Assembly: GCA_024220505.1 (NCBI GenBank)
Contig: JAKZZE010000001.1
Location: 1,798,001-1,862,000, forward strand
Length of the DNA: 64,000 nucleotides
Reading direction: 5' to 3'
Source of the DNA: Rhizopus arrhizus
Taxonomy: Eukaryota; Mucoromycota; Mucoromycetes; Mucorales; Rhizopodaceae
Made by a program: the position numbers and the translations under genes. This document shows, piece by piece, positions 20,980 through 33,899 of this stretch. A model generated the notes under the pieces. The model had not been told where the DNA came from. It saw only the letters and a list, made by a program, of their open reading frames with translations, and ran no database searches. Positions within the stretch are counted from its first letter, which is position 1, and the number at the start of each line of letters is the position of its first letter.

Positions 20980-22311
20980 ATGTCTGAAAATACTCTTGGT
21001 GAAATTGCTGATGGTACTAGCAATACTACTGATTCTCCATCTACTGTGAATCCTTCTGTCCAACTGGGTACAATGGCTAGTAAATACGCTCACTCTGAAG
21101 TTACTCCTATGGAAGAAGACACACCTACTCCTGTAACGCCTAAACCAGAAGATGTTGCTCTCAAAAGCATTGGTATGATCAAGGATATGAAAAAACAAGC
21201 TTTGGTTCTGTTTGCTGCCTATATGAATTCAAACCAATCCAGTCCTGATAGTCCAGAAACATTGCAAGCTTTGTCGTTGTATAAAGAATTTGAACAGAAG
21301 ATAGTGGCTGCACAAGAAGCCCATAAATCAATGATTTCTCTTTTTGAAGACAAACAAGACTTAAATGGCTCTGATAATCTTGGTTCGGTGCGTTTAGTAG
21401 TCCCTAATGATTTGCCTGTGTTACAATTGCGTGGTGAGGCACTGTGGAAGAAGAAGGCAGACCCCTTTGATTCTGCTTATGACTTCTGCAATACTTTTGA
21501 AACGGTACTACATGCTCATGGTTTGTCACTCAACTCAAATTGGGAACGATTATTGCCCTTATGCATGAACCCAGAACAAGTCTCTTGGTCCCGTGAAGCC
21601 TTAATGAACAAGCGTTACACCTGGAAAGAAGTCCGTCCTATTGTTCTTGACCACTTTGATACTCCGTATCGAAAGTTTTTGCTAATGGTTGAAGTTGGCT
21701 CTATGCGTCAAGCTCCTTATGAAAGTAATAGGGAATATTCCAACCGGTTTCAAAAGATGAGAAGAGAAGCGGGTATGGAAGATGGAACCCAACTGGCTGT
21801 AACCTATTTTGCATCACTTAAACCTTCTGTCAAAACCGTGGCTCAAGTGGCTATCTCATCTCATTTGGGTGCTAAACTCCCTAATTCAATTAATCAAATA
21901 ATTGACTTGGTCCTTGCTTCGGGTGAAGATTCTGCTTTTTCAATTAAAAACCCACACAAGCGTAACAGAGGATCTGAAGAAGAACAAGTCTCTCGTATCT
22001 TTTTTGTAAAGGCTAATAAAGCTTCACCAGGAGCTAATAAAGTCATGAATGGTATCAAATTGAATAATGTAAGCACCAATAAGGGTACTAGTAAGCCCAA
22101 GCCGTGTACATACTGTGGTAAAGAATGGAGTAAAGGCCATCGCTGTGAAGAATTCAAGGAGGCAAAGAAGTCTTTAAATAATGCAAAAGCAAATGAAGGA
22201 TTTTCCCTCTCTCGTGTCAATCGTATGGCAATCCGCTCAAATAATAATGAAAACTCTGAAAATGATGAAGATGACACTAACGGTCATTTAAACCGTATGG
22301 CTCTTGATTGA
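20980..22311 (+). CDS. Gag of Y2
   Basis: The ATG at 20980 (MSENTLGEIADG) is preferred to the in-frame TTG at 20944, which overlaps the putative primer site. Capsid-type region (LQLRGEALWKKKADPFDSAYDFCNTFE..., NRFQKMRREAGM) matches that of Y1 in layout; then a compact Cys/His cluster CTYCGKEWSKGHRC near the C-terminus. It ends at a TGA (22309-22311), directly after which the same frame continues into protease. In Y1 the corresponding position has no stop. Confidence 0.9.
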   Translation: MSENTLGEIADGTSNTTDSPSTVNPSVQLGTMASKYAHSEVTPMEEDTPTPVTPKPEDVALKSIGMIKDMKKQALVLFAAYMNSNQSSPDSPETLQALSLYKEFEQKIVAAQEAHKSMISLFEDKQDLNGSDNLGSVRLVVPNDLPVLQLRGEALWKKKADPFDSAYDFCNTFETVLHAHGLSLNSNWERLLPLCMNPEQVSWSREALMNKRYTWKEVRPIVLDHFDTPYRKFLLMVEVGSMRQAPYESNREYSNRFQKMRREAGMEDGTQLAVTYFASLKPSVKTVAQVAISSHLGAKLPNSINQIIDLVLASGEDSAFSIKNPHKRNRGSEEEQVSRIFFVKANKASPGANKVMNGIKLNNVSTNKGTSKPKPCTYCGKEWSKGHRCEEFKEAKKSLNNAKANEGFSLSRVNRMAIRSNNNENSENDEDDTNGHLNRMALD

Positions 22312-25300
22312 AAATTAAGAAATAAAGACATAACTGTTACTCGTGACTTTAAACTGACTACAGATGATTCTATAAGCTTTCCTATCCTTGTAAATAATGT
22401 AAAAGCAATGACTATCTTAGATACAGGTGCAAATTTTTCGTCAATTAATAAAAAGTTTTGTCTAGAACATAATTTTCCTATTGTTCCATCTAAGGAAAAA
22501 GATGTAATAAAATTGGCTGATTCTAAATCTACTATTACACGAATTGGTACAATTGAATTAAACATCAGATGTAATGAGAAAAATTATACTCATAACTTCG
22601 AAGTAATGAACTTAACAAATGATCATGACATGAGTATAGGTACAGATTTTATGACTAAACTTGGAATCGGTCTTACTGGTTTACCATATAAATGGGATAC
22701 TGATGAAGTAGACAATATTCAAGCTGCACAATCTAAATATAGTGACAATAGTGAGCTCTTAGAAGAAGTAGATAAGGAAATGTCAGAACTTGAAGACTGC
22801 CCCGCAGGAACTCCTGAACAATTTCAATCTGCTATAAATGACATTAAACCATTGATTCAATTAAATCAAGGCATACCTAAAGGTTCTTTTTGTACAATTC
22901 CAGAATCTGTTGTCTCAATTGAAACTCCAGAAAATATAACATCTTATCGAAGTCCTTACCCGATCGCTTTAGTGTATCATCAAGTTGTACAGGATCAGAT
23001 TAATGAATGGCTGGATAATGGTGTCATAAAACGTGCTCCTGCTAACACTGAATGGAATTCGGCTTTAACTGTAGTAAAAAAGACAAATGCCAAGGGAGAA
23101 ATAACTGGTTATCGTGTATGCCATGATCCTAGACATATTAATGCTCTTTTATCTTCTATTGACCGAATGCCTTTACCAAAAATATCTGAACTCTTTGAAG
23201 AATTAAAAGGAGCTTCAGTATATTCTACTCTGGATCTTAAATCCGCATTTAACTCTTTAAGGTTGCGAGAGGATCATGCTCATAAATTAGCATTCTCATG
23301 GAATAATGTACAATACGTGCCAATTGGTACTCCATTTGGTTTAAAACACGTATCTAGTGTGATGCAAAGAACAATGAGTATAGCACTTGAGAATATGCCT
23401 TTTGCTAGATGCTTTATCGATGATATAGTAGTCGCATCTACTTCAATTGAAGAACATAAACTACATTTAAAAGCAGTAATAAATAAGCTGACCAAAGTAA
23501 ATCTCAAATTAAATCCTGATAAATGTAAATTCTTTCAAAATAAGATTAATTTACTTGGTTTTAGAATATCGCCTAAAGGTGTATCTCTTGACGTTCGTAA
23601 AGTTGCTAATGTACAAGATTTCCCTATACCTAAAACAGGAAAGGATATCATGAAGTATTGTGGTCTCATAAATTACTTTCGACCTCTTATCCCTAAAGCG
23701 TCCACACTCTTGGCTCCGCTGGATGCATTGAGGAATGAAAAATCACTTGAAAAATTATGGAACAGTAAACATCAAACATGCTTTGATAATCTTAAAAAGG
23801 TACTTTTGGAAGGTACAATCTTAGCCTATCCTGATTTAAATCGTCCTTTCTGTGTTGCCACTGATGCTTCTAACGTTGGTGTAGGTGTTGTTCTCTATCA
23901 AGTGATTGATGGAAAAATAAAATATATTTCCATGATGGCGAAAAGTCTCTCTAAAAGTGAACGTAACTATTCAGCTACTAAGCGTGAATTATTAGCAGTA
24001 GTCTATGCATTAAAAAAGTTCCATAAATATCTCTGGGGTAATCACTTCACTCTATATACGGATCATAAAGCATTGACCTATCTTCACACGCAAAAAATAG
24101 CAAACGTAATGCTGATCAATTGGCTGGATACTTTATTAAAGTATGATTTTAAAGTCGTTCATCTGCCAGGAATAGATAATATCTTACCTGATACACTTTC
24201 TCGTCTCTATGAAATTGAGAATCCTGTCAATGAACTGGGAGGGGATAATGCTCGTCTGCTTAACAGAACAGCTATAAAATTACCTAGTATTAATGACGGT
24301 GAATACATAACACCAGCGGATTCAGAAGAACGTAAAGAACTTCTTCTTAAAGAACATCTAAAAGGACACTTTGGTTCTGATGCAATCTACCATGCTTTAA
24401 AACGTAAAGGTATCTACTGGAATAATCTAAAAGAAGAAGCAGTAGAATTAGTAAAAAGTTGTGTACCCTGTCAACAATTTAACATAATCAAAAAAGGTTA
24501 TAACCCTTTAAGACCTATAACAGCCACATTACCTGGTGATAGTTGGGGTATCGATTTAGCTGGTCCCATGAAAACTTCCTTGAATGGCAACAATTACTTA
24601 CTGATTATGGTTGACATTGCTACTCGTTACTGCATATTGAAACCTATCCCTGATAAACAATCTATGACAATTGTAAAAACATTAATCGATGTATTCTCTA
24701 ATTATGGTTTTCCTCGTGTACTCCAATCTGATAATGGTGGTGAATTTGTAAATGAGCTTATGCAATTACTTGCTGAAAATGCTGGTTATGATCATAGACT
24801 CATATCTAGTTACCATCCCAGAGCTAATGGTGTAAGTGAACGTTGGGTACAAAGTGCTGTAAAAGCCATAAAGAAATAAGTCGAAGGTGCTAAAGCAGAC
24901 TGGGATTTATATGTTCCTTCTACACAACTCTACCTAAATAGCAAATATAATGAACGTACTAAGACGCCACCCTTCACTTTAATGTTCGGTCGTAATCCAA
25001 ATGACTTTGAAGATTTCAGTCAGGAAAAAGATGAAGCAACTAAGGAAGAATTAAATACAGAACTTTTAAAAAATATAAAAAAGATGACAGAAATTGTATT
25101 TCCTGCTATATACGAAAGAACAAAAATAATAACAAACAAACAAAAGGAAAAATTTGATGCGTCACATAAACTTGTATCAATCCCCGAAAATAGTTATGTA
25201 ATGGTAACAGTAAATTATAAAACAAATAAGCTTGATGCTCCATATGAGGGACCTTATAAAGTTAAAAGGATCACCCAAGGTGGATCATATGTGCTTGAAG

Positions 25301-25743
25301 ATGAAAAGGGAGATTTATTACCTAAAAACTACCCACCATCTGCACTCAAGATGATATCACAGGATGAAGTAATATCCTCAAATAAATTCTATCAAGTTGA
25401 AGCCATCTTAACACATAAAAAAGTTAAAGGAAAATATATTTATAAGTGTAGATGGAAAGGTTATGATGAGAGTGAAGATACCTGGGAACCTGCATCTCAC
25501 TTTGCAGATCTTAAATTCATAACTGAATATTGGCAAAGAATTGGTATTGTCCCTGAAGACATTAAAACAAAATATAAAATTCTTGATAAAAAAGAAAAGT
25601 CAAATAATACAAATAAGGAATCTAATCCTCAGTCAAGTAAACGTAAAATACCAACAGACTTAAAAGAAACCAGCTACTCTTCCACAACAATTAATGAGAA
25701 GAATAAGAGCCAAGGTAGACCTAAAAGATCTAAACGGTATTGA
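22312..25743 (+). pseudogene. Pol of Y2 with an in-frame stop
   Basis: Same frame as gag throughout. Protease ILDTGANFSS (~22417), RT with YSTLDLKSAFN and FIDD (~23413-23424), RNase H with TDAS and YTDHKAL, integrase zinc finger and core (LQSDNGGEFVN, GVSERW), then TAA at 24877-24879 inside the integrase after AIKK, then the rest of integrase, and a chromodomain (VEAILTHKKVKGK...YKCRWKGYDESEDTWEP). So the reading frame is broken by two nonsense codons (22309 and 24877) but not by any shift, which suggests recent inactivation. Confidence 0.93.
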
Positions 25744-25763
25744 TCATACCTGGGAGGGGATTA

Positions 25764-27604
25764 TGTTGTAGAACAGTAACTGATCGTAGTAGACATTGAT
25801 AAATATAAGTCTTAATACAAGATCATAATTAAATAAAATAAAAATATAAGTTTATTTAAATAAGATCATACAATCAATTCCAATTAAACATATTCTTTTA
25901 GAATATGTTTTGTATTAATGAGAGTTCTTTGATAAGAAGAAGTATCAACTAAAATAACAAGATCCAATCCAATATCAGGAATATTGCTAATCCTTCACAT
26001 AATTGAAATAACGCGTAAAATAACGTTATTCAAATCAGTGAGGAATTCCCAGAATAAAAGATAATCTATGACAGACATACAAAAGAACAAATGAAAAGTT
26101 TTCATAATCATAATTATAGATGACACTTGCTAAAGTACCTGAATATTAGAAGAACGCTTACAATAGAAGATATCAAGCCACTCACTCAATAAGATATAAA
26201 TACCTACCTTCAATTAGAATAATTTTTACTTTAAAACTTAAACTGAAATAAAGATCAGTCTCAAAAAGTACTCAAACTGTTTCTTTATTTTTGTTTCTAT
26301 CTTTTTCTAAATCATTATTACCATTATACAACAAGAAGAATAAAAGCCAAGGTAGACCTAAAAGATCTAAACGGTATTGATCATACCTGGGAGGGGATTA
26401 TGTTGTAGAACAGTAACTGATCGTAGTAGACATTGATAAATATAAGTCTTAATACAAGATCATAATTAAATAAAATAAAAATATAAGTTTATTTAAATAA
26501 GATCATACAATCAATTCCAATTAAACATGTTCTTTTAGAATATGTTTTGTATTAATAAGAGTTCTTTGATAAGAAGAAGTATCAACTAAAATAACAAGAT
26601 CCAATCCAATATCAGGAATATTGCTAATCCTTCACATAATTGAAATAACGCGTAAAATAACGTTATTCAAATCAGTGAGGAATTCCCAGAATAAAAGATA
26701 ATCTATGACAGACATACAAAAGAACAAATAAAAAGTTTTCATAATCATAATTATAGATGACACTTGCTAAAGTACCTGAATATTAGAAGAACGCTTACAA
26801 TAGAAGATATCAAGCCACTCACTCAATAAGATATAAATACCTACCTTCAATTAGAATAATTTTTACTTTAAAACTTAAACTGAAATAAAGATCAGTCTCA
26901 AAAAGTACTCAAACTGTTTCTTTATTTTTGTTTCTATCTTTTTCTAAATCATTATTACCATTATACAACAAGAAGAATAAAAGCCAAGGTAGACCTAAAA
27001 GATCTAAACGGTATTGATCATACCTGGGAGGGGATTATGTTGTAGAACAGTAACTGATCGTAGTAGACATTGATAAATATAAGTCTTAATACAAGATCAT
27101 AATTAAATAAAATAAAAATATAAGTTTATTTAAATAAGATCATACAATCAATTCCAATTAAACATGTTCTTTAGAATATGTTTTGTATTAATAAGAGTTC
27201 TTTGATAAGAAGAAGTATCAACTAAAATAACAAGATCCAATCCAATATCAGGAATATTGCTAATCCTTCACATAATTGAAATAACGCGTAAAATAACGTT
27301 ATTCAAATCAGTGAGGAATTCCCAGAATAAAAGATAATCTATGACAGACATACAAAAGAACAAATAAAAAGTTTTCATAATCATAATTATAGATGACACT
27401 TGCTAAAGTACCTGAATATTAGAAGAACGCTTACAATAGAAGATATCAAGCCACTCACTCAATAAGATATAAATACCTACCTTCAATTAGAATAATTTTT
27501 ACTTTAACTTAAACTGAAATAAAGATCAGTCTCAAAAAGTATTCAAACTGTTTCTTGATCTTTGTTTCTACCTTTTTCTAAATCATTATTACCATTATAC
27601 AACA
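25764..27604 (+). repeat. Tandem LTR array at the 3' end of Y2
   Basis: Three LTRs separated by two 67-bp pol tails (26334-26400 and 26971-27037), giving a 637-bp unit repeated in tandem. The LTRs are mosaic: the 3' parts of LTRs 2 and 3 share changes (TTTAAAACTTAAAC, AAAGTACTC), LTRs 3 and 4 share changes in their 5' parts (AAACATGTTC), and the 3' part of LTR 4 resembles LTR 1. The joint LTR end/pol tail falls at AGAAGAATAA. Confidence 0.93.
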
Positions 27605-29996
27605 AGGAGAACCCGACAATGACATTGCTTGAGTTTTGTGGTAGTTTACCTTGGCATTAGATGCATGAGAGTAAGTTGTAAGATGAGCCTGTAGTACAGC
27701 AAGATCAGAGGGATCACGAAGTATACAAACAACATCATCAGCATATGCCATAAGCTTTACATTCTGTAGATTCGAATCCTCCGGATGAGATATTGAGGAG
27801 CGAGGTAACGAGTATCCAAAAAGTTGAGGGTCAGCCATAAGTCGTCGTAAAAACGGTTCAAAAGCCAGGTTGAAAAGAATGGGAGAGAGCGGATCTCCTT
27901 GGCGAAGTCCTCTTCGTTGGCTCACCGGTACAGACAAATGACCATTGATATTAAGCCTGAGTTCAGTATTGAAGAAAAGACCCATGACGCTATCAACAAT
28001 TCCATCAGGGAATCCAAACCGAACAAGCACCTGTCGTAAGTACTCTCGGTGTATTCTATCATATGCTTTCTCTTGGTCTAAAAAGAGGGCAATAGCAGAT
28101 GAGTGCGACGATTGAGCATGATCCATGAGTAAGCGCATTAAGAGGCCATTGTCAGCGATAAATCGGTTGCGAACAAAACCAGTTTGGTACGGAGAGACAA
28201 GTTTGGAAGCGCATCGAATCATCCGTGAGTTGATAATTCTTGTGAAGACTTTTGCATCCGTGTTTATGAGAGATATAGGCCTCCAGTTACGGAGATCTGA
28301 TAAATTACCTTTCTTAGGGAGCAAAGAGACACATGTATCATTCCAAGATTCTGGGAGAGCCACAAGACAAAGCATTGTTATAAACAGCTAAAACAATTTC
28401 TCGACAATCAGGATGTGAGACGATTAACTTGAGAATTTCATATGGGATACCATCCGTGCCTGGACTACTCTTTGGAGGACTGTGGGATACCCCAATGAGT
28501 ATATCATCGAACGTGATAGGAGATTGAAGTCTCGTTTGATCCAATGAGGACAGATGCAACTCGGGTGGTAGAGACTCAAGGAGTTCATCAATAACATTCT
28601 GATCAATGGGTTCAGGAGAGTATAGGTCAGAGTAAAATGTAGCTGTCGCATCTAGCATATCCTCGACCGAAGAGCACAGAGCGTTAGTAGTGGGGTGAAT
28701 CAATGATGGTACGAGCTGTTTGGCGGTGCGTGTGGCTATAGTCTTTTTCAGATATCCAGCAGAAAGTTCACCGAGTTCACGCCAACGGATACCCGAGCGC
28801 AATGCCAGAGTTTCTACACGATAGCGTTGGAAAGAATCCAACTGACGTTCCACAACACGAAGCAAAGGTAAATTTTCGGAACTCTGATCAGGATTACGGC
28901 GAATATTGGACATGATGTGTCGACGTCGATGCTGCAGTCGTTTCTCAGCCTGAGCCATATCAAAAGCAACTCTTCGGGAGTGTGCTTTTGCGGTTTTTTG
29001 TGCAATTGATTTGAGTTCTTGCCACTTCAAAGCAACATCCAAATCAGGAGCGAATTTTGCAACAGTATCTGAAATTGTCTTTTCAAGTTTTTCACAAAAT
29101 GCTGAGTCCTTAGCCAAACGAGGATGAGCGCGCCATAGACCTTTGCCGATTTGAGAACCTTGAGAAGGAACGGAAGCTGTGAGGTGAAAAACTGATGTCA
29201 ATAGAAAGTGATCAGACCACGCGGGGGTGATATAGGTCACAGATCCACGACTTCGTTGGGAGTTCAAATCACAAGAAGCAAAGATGTAATCAATGCATGA
29301 TTGTGAATTTCCTCGATGAAAAGTTGGTTGAGCGACACATCCATGATCAGTAATACAGTCTACAAAAAATTGAGAAATATACTGACGCCAAACAACAGGA
29401 GCACGAGGTGTTGTTGAGGCTGTGGATGATGAGTAATTAAAGTCGCCTAAAAGAATGTAGCGATTGGGACATAACGGCAGTAATCCAGATGATTCATTCA
29501 CAAGGGTTGAGAAGAAAGGATAACGAACCGATGATGATGCAGGAGCATATATTACTGTGACCGTAACAGGTTCAAAGGCATTGTTGGAGTGTGTGACCGT
29601 GGTAGATATAAGGCGTCCACAAATGCTGATGGAAGAGTTACTGAAAGAAAGCGACGAAGAGAGATTGACTAGACCACAGTGTTCAGACCAAATGCTATCA
29701 ACAGCTTGGAATTGGGAGTGGAAAAGATCTTGAAGATGAGGTGATTTCGCATGAGTTTCTTGAAGTGCAATGATATCTAGAGAATGAGTTCTAAGATATC
29801 TGATGAAAGAGCTACGAATTGACGGATCAACTGTTTTTGGAAGGCCACGGCAGTTGATGGTAGCAATTTTTAGAGGAGTAGTCCGGTTTAAAGTAGAAGT
29901 ATTCGGGGTCGGAAGAGCTAAGGAATTAGATTCCGAACTAGAAGAGTAAGCAGTACGATTATTATTATTATTATGTTCTATATTCATAATATTCAT
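27605..29996 (-). pseudogene. LINE-1 ORF2, endonuclease and reverse transcriptase
   Basis: ATG at 29996 (MNIMNIEHNN), overlapping the ORF1 stop as ATGA. APE-type endonuclease: INCRGL, LQETHAK, LGDFN, SCIDYIF, SDHFLL. RT from about 28380: LLPKKGNLSDLRNWRPISL, ALFLDQEKAYDR, QRRGLRQGDPLSPILFNL and MAYADDVV (catalytic). A single-base loss near 28345-28370 puts the RT into another frame. The coding continues at 20366 after the Y2 insertion. The endonuclease nicks the target and RT copies the RNA onto the nick (target-primed reverse transcription). The endonuclease triad looks complete; the shift and two downstream stops make the copy inactive. Confidence 0.93.
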
Positions 29997-30765
29997 AATG
30001 ATAAACTGTTGGGTTGTGTAGCATCGCCAGAAGAAACAACGTCCATAGCGGTGGTGGTATCTTCGACGGAATCTCCTTCTTCAGCAGACAGCATATCTGC
30101 ATCTTCAGCGTTTGTACTGTCAGTTGATGTCTCCATCATTTGCTTCTGTGAACTTTTCGACTCGTTGAGCTGTGCCATGTATTCTTCGTGCTTGTCGCAT
30201 TGCTTGGAAGATTTACGGACGTGCCCTTCTTTAAAACAACGCTTGCATACCAAGGCTTTAGTTGTTTTTGCTTGGGAGTTGGAAATGCCCGACAAGGAAG
30301 AATTATCGGTGGTGGACTGTTGAGACGTCATTGAACGGGTTTGACGGGTGACGATTCCAGATTTCTTGATCGAAGTTCCAGCCTTAGGAACAATGGGATC
30401 GACAGCAGTCATTGGTAAACCCTTTGAATTTGGGGAAGTGGATGTGTACGCATCAGTGGTTGATCGCGAGGCCCAAATGGATTCTTGAGTTTTGTCAAGA
30501 ATGGGAAGAGCTACAGAAACGGCTGGAGCATGAGATCGTTCACTAGGAGAATCTACTGATGGTACAGCAGCGACCTTATTAGCCGATTCAGCGGAGGGGG
30601 GGACTTGAACTGGAGTTTTTCGCAGTTTCTTGTTAGGGGCAAGGCCGTCGGTGGCAGCAGAATTCTTACGGGAGCAAATACGAGCGACATGTCCCAACGT
30701 ATTACAATTATAACACATAGTTGAGCGGTATCTCTCGGGGCATCGGTCTATGACATGAGTATCTT
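29993..30765 (-). pseudogene. LINE-1 ORF1, C-terminal part with zinc knuckles
   Basis: Begins just after the solo LTR at 30766. It contains the second half of one CCHC knuckle (THVIDRC), a complete one (CYNCNTLGHVARIC), a long Ser/Thr/Pro-rich low-complexity part, and a further Cys/His motif (CKRCFKEGHVRKSSKQC). It ends NSLSL with TGA overlapping the ORF2 ATG by two bases. ORF1 proteins of this type bind the element RNA. Confidence 0.9.
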
Positions 30766-31099
30766 TGAGATATTTGCAGATAATAAAGTGAGAAAAAAGA
30801 AAGGAAATAGTACTTGAAAACTAGTGAATGAGTCTCTATGTAACCTCTTTATTAGATTTCAAGACGAGAGAGAGAACCCATTTAATCAAACTACGCCTTT
30901 ATATAGGAAATGAAATTATTCAGGGACCGAAGTGAGTTCAAGGTCAATTTTAGTATTGAGCTTGAACAATATAAACATTGTATATGAGCTTTTAAGGAAT
31001 ATGTAATAAGTAATATTATGTATTCAGTACTTGTTATTTCTTATATAAGATCTGAGTAATCTCATACGAATAATAGTATTTAATGAGGTAAATACGACA
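30766..31099 (-). mobile_element. Solo LTR, family S2 (334 bp)
   Basis: On the minus strand: TGTCGTATTTACC...AAATATCTCA, flanked by the duplication AAGAT (ATCTT on the plus strand at 30761-30765 and 31100-31104). It splits a CCHC knuckle codon run of LINE-1 ORF1 precisely; taking it out restores C-x2-C-x4-H-x4-C. A second copy lies at 51289-51621. Confidence 0.93.
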
Positions 31100-31150
31100 A
31101 TCTTGATGACAATAACGGCAGTAAGAACCCATATTAGCCCAAGTGGCGTA
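31100..31150 (-). pseudogene. LINE-1 ORF1 fragment between two solo LTRs
   Basis: Encodes ATWANMGSYCRYCHQD, the first half of a CCHC knuckle, in frame with the pieces on both sides once the LTRs are removed. Confidence 0.85.
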
Positions 31151-31610
31151 TGTTTTAATCGCAAGATTAAATAAAAAATTAAACAAAAAAACAATAGCAG
31201 CAATATAAAATTAAAATCCTTCTTTATTGCAGATTTCTTTATATTGCGAAAAGGCCTCGCTTTATGGATAAAAAGTTGGCATCTATTTATATTCTTTGTG
31301 AGCGTAGATATAAAAGATATAGACTCGGTCACGATGTCGTGCTGAAGAACCAATGATTAAGCTAAAGCTTGTCGATGTTCTAATATATGCATCTGAAGTT
31401 GAACAATAGAAATAATAACCAGTCAATTAACTTTGATCTAATTACTTTTGGGGTTGACAATTGATTAGACTCTCTAGGATGACAGATATTGATCTTATTG
31501 TTCTAAATTTGGAAAAGTGTGGAATTGTTCAATCATAGTTTAATCTTTTGTGTATCGTTATTTATTTTAATACAACTGATATCATATAGAAAATAACTAT
31601 GTTTACAACA
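31151..31610 (-). mobile_element. Solo LTR, family S1 (460 bp), second copy
   Basis: Inverted copy of 4834-5293, same length, with its own 5-bp duplication GCGTA at 31146-31150 and 31611-31615. Differences between the two copies look few. Confidence 0.94.
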
Positions 31611-32269
31611 GCGTAAACTGTTACGGCATCGGAAGAAGAAGACGATTGTGTACCAGTTTTGGCTGATAAACGGGCATACTGCCAATGAAGAGAATGAGAT
31701 ATAGTCCTGTGGTTTTCGCCGGCTGTGGAAGAAGAGTCGAGCTCCAAAACAGCGTACCCTCTGCCAGTGAAGTTTCCTGATATTCCACTGACCATACCGC
31801 AATCAATAACAGAGCCAAAATTAGACAAATTCGCTATCATATCAGCACGGAGTTCTAGAGCTCCTCCATTAGCTCGTCCGTATTGGCGTGGTAATCCTGA
31901 AAGAGATATCTTCAAAATCTCAGCATCGATCGAGAGAGAATAGAACACCTGAAAATGGGTGTCAAATGACTTAAGCTTTGCACCTTCTGAACATAATTTT
32001 GTTGCCATTTCAGGAGACACAACAAATTCAGCAAAACGACGATGACCGTCAACACGAAGTTTTTCCTCCAAACCCCATAGGTGCTCACGGTGTTTACACA
32101 GGGCTGTAAATTCGTCATAAAAAACTGTGGGATTGTCGACATGTGTGATGTCAACCAAAATGGAATCAGGCATAGTGCCTTTCAGGAACGGCTTATTAGT
32201 GTCTGTTGGGAAAGACGACTGAGACTCCTCGTTCGTTTCAGAGGTATTAATAATAGACAGTTTGTTATA
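31611..32269 (-). pseudogene. LINE-1 ORF1, central part
   Basis: In-frame continuation from the N-terminal part past Tc1 copy C (KLSIINTSETNEE...) through a region with FYDEFTALCKHREHLW and ISLSGLPRQYGRANGGALELRADM, which resembles the nucleic-acid-binding middle of fungal LINE ORF1 proteins, to the solo LTR at 31610. No stop inside. Confidence 0.85.
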
Positions 32270-33899
32270 CAGTAGCGGACAAAACTGGTGCACAAAACTT
32301 AAAATTAACATTGTATCTCCGCCATATGTCTGCGACTTTTGTGGTATATACCATCTGAAAGACAGTCTAAAATATACATTACGTTATGTAAACCGGAACT
32401 GTGCCGGACATCCCTCAGGCATAAGGTCATTTTTAGTGATTTTTTGCATATTTCAATTTTCGCCAAAAATGTAGTGCTTGTCTAGCCTTCTTTCAATTTT
32501 CCCCAAATCTCTCCCGTTTGCTTTCAGATTTCACAGCAGATTAGTAAATTCTAGTAGCTCTTAAAAAATATATAAAACTGTACTTATTTTGTATTTCCCA
32601 TTGAGCCCCCCCTTTTGTTTTTACCCTATTCACTATAACAAAGTACTAGCCTTATATGTTTAAGAAAATAAGCAACTGTAAAAATGAAACTCTGAGATCT
32701 CGAATACACTTAGTTCGTACGACAACAGATATTCCTAGAGTAACAAGAATCTCTAAATGGACAATCAACAGGAGAAAGAGGGAAGAAAGAAACTTAATGT
32801 CTTGTGATCATGAAGGTATTCCGCTATTAGCCTGAAAAGTTATTAGTTCAGTCATCAACCTAGAGCTTGGACAAGGTCCGCTACACACAGTTCCTGATGC
32901 TCAGCACATTTTGAGGACCTTAAGATACAGTGTTAGCAGACTGTCAGTCTAAAGGCACAGTAGGAAGCTAGATTTTGAGTCTGGAAGTAAGGAATCGAAG
33001 AATTTCATCAGCTGTATAAGTCGGAAAAAGCGATGAATGTGGTATCACGACAAGCCATTGTATACTATAGAGGGCTGGAAGTCTTCTATCTTTAGCAATG
33101 AAACAAATATGAACATTATGGATGCAGACAGTATACACTAATATTGAAAGCAAGTCGAGCAACCTTAGCGATTTTTTCACGGTGATCAAACAATGAAGCA
33201 TGCTGGCTGCTCTGTTATGTTTTAAGGCTGTATTAGATATTGAGGACCAGAATATGTGTGTCAGGTATACGATGGTATAATGAACTCATAAATATACACA
33301 TATATTTCGCTTACTTCATATCACAAAAGCCTAGCGTATAGTAGTCTAAAACGTCGTAATCTCTCGTTTCAGTATGACAATGACACAAGGCACAAGTCAA
33401 CGCATGTCACAAACTCAATATTTGATAACAGCGCTTCTGTGCTACAAGTTTAGCCGCCACTAATCCCGGCCTAAGTCCGCTTAAGCATGCCAGGTGGCAA
33501 TTGATGGCAAAGGTATGATGATACGACACTAGATCAAAAAGGGTCGATGATCTTTGGAAAAGAATAGTTAAAGAGCCGGGTTCTTTTACTGAAAATGATA
33601 TACACGCATATTATTAGCATATGCAAAGAAGAACATCCGATGATATCAAGAGATGAGATGATTATATAAATTCTAAGGTCTTAGCCACTTTTGCGGTTTT
33701 TAGAAAATATAAAATTTTATAAATTTAAAACACGCTCATCGCTCAGTTTTAACACTGTCATGCTTAGAACATACATAAATTACAATGACTAGTATATCCT
33801 CCTTCTAGTACAGTTTCATGACTATTGCAACTACCATGAGCAGGTAATGGTAGTTAAAAGCTGAAAAAAAGTTTTGTGCACCAGTTTTGTCCGCTACTG
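32270..33899 (+). mobile_element. Tc1-like element, copy C (1630 bp)
   Basis: Same termini as copies A, B and D, in the TA of a Tyr codon of LINE-1 ORF1. Both flanks are LINE-1 and join in frame, so this is a plain insertion. The decayed transposase reads on the plus strand and shares the same stops as the other copies. Confidence 0.94.

Larger units (their letters stand above)
20367..27604 (+). mobile_element. Chromodomain Ty3/gypsy element Y2 with four LTRs
   Basis: LTR, gag-pol, LTR, 67-bp pol tail, LTR, 67-bp pol tail, LTR. The whole array is flanked by the 5-bp duplication AGGAG (20362-20366 and 27605-27609), so it behaves as one insertion into LINE-1 ORF2. LTRs lie at 20367-20934 (568 bp), 25764-26333 (570), 26401-26970 (570) and 27038-27604 (567). 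Each 67-bp spacer repeats the last codons, stop and polypurine tract of pol (25697-25763). Confidence 0.95.
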
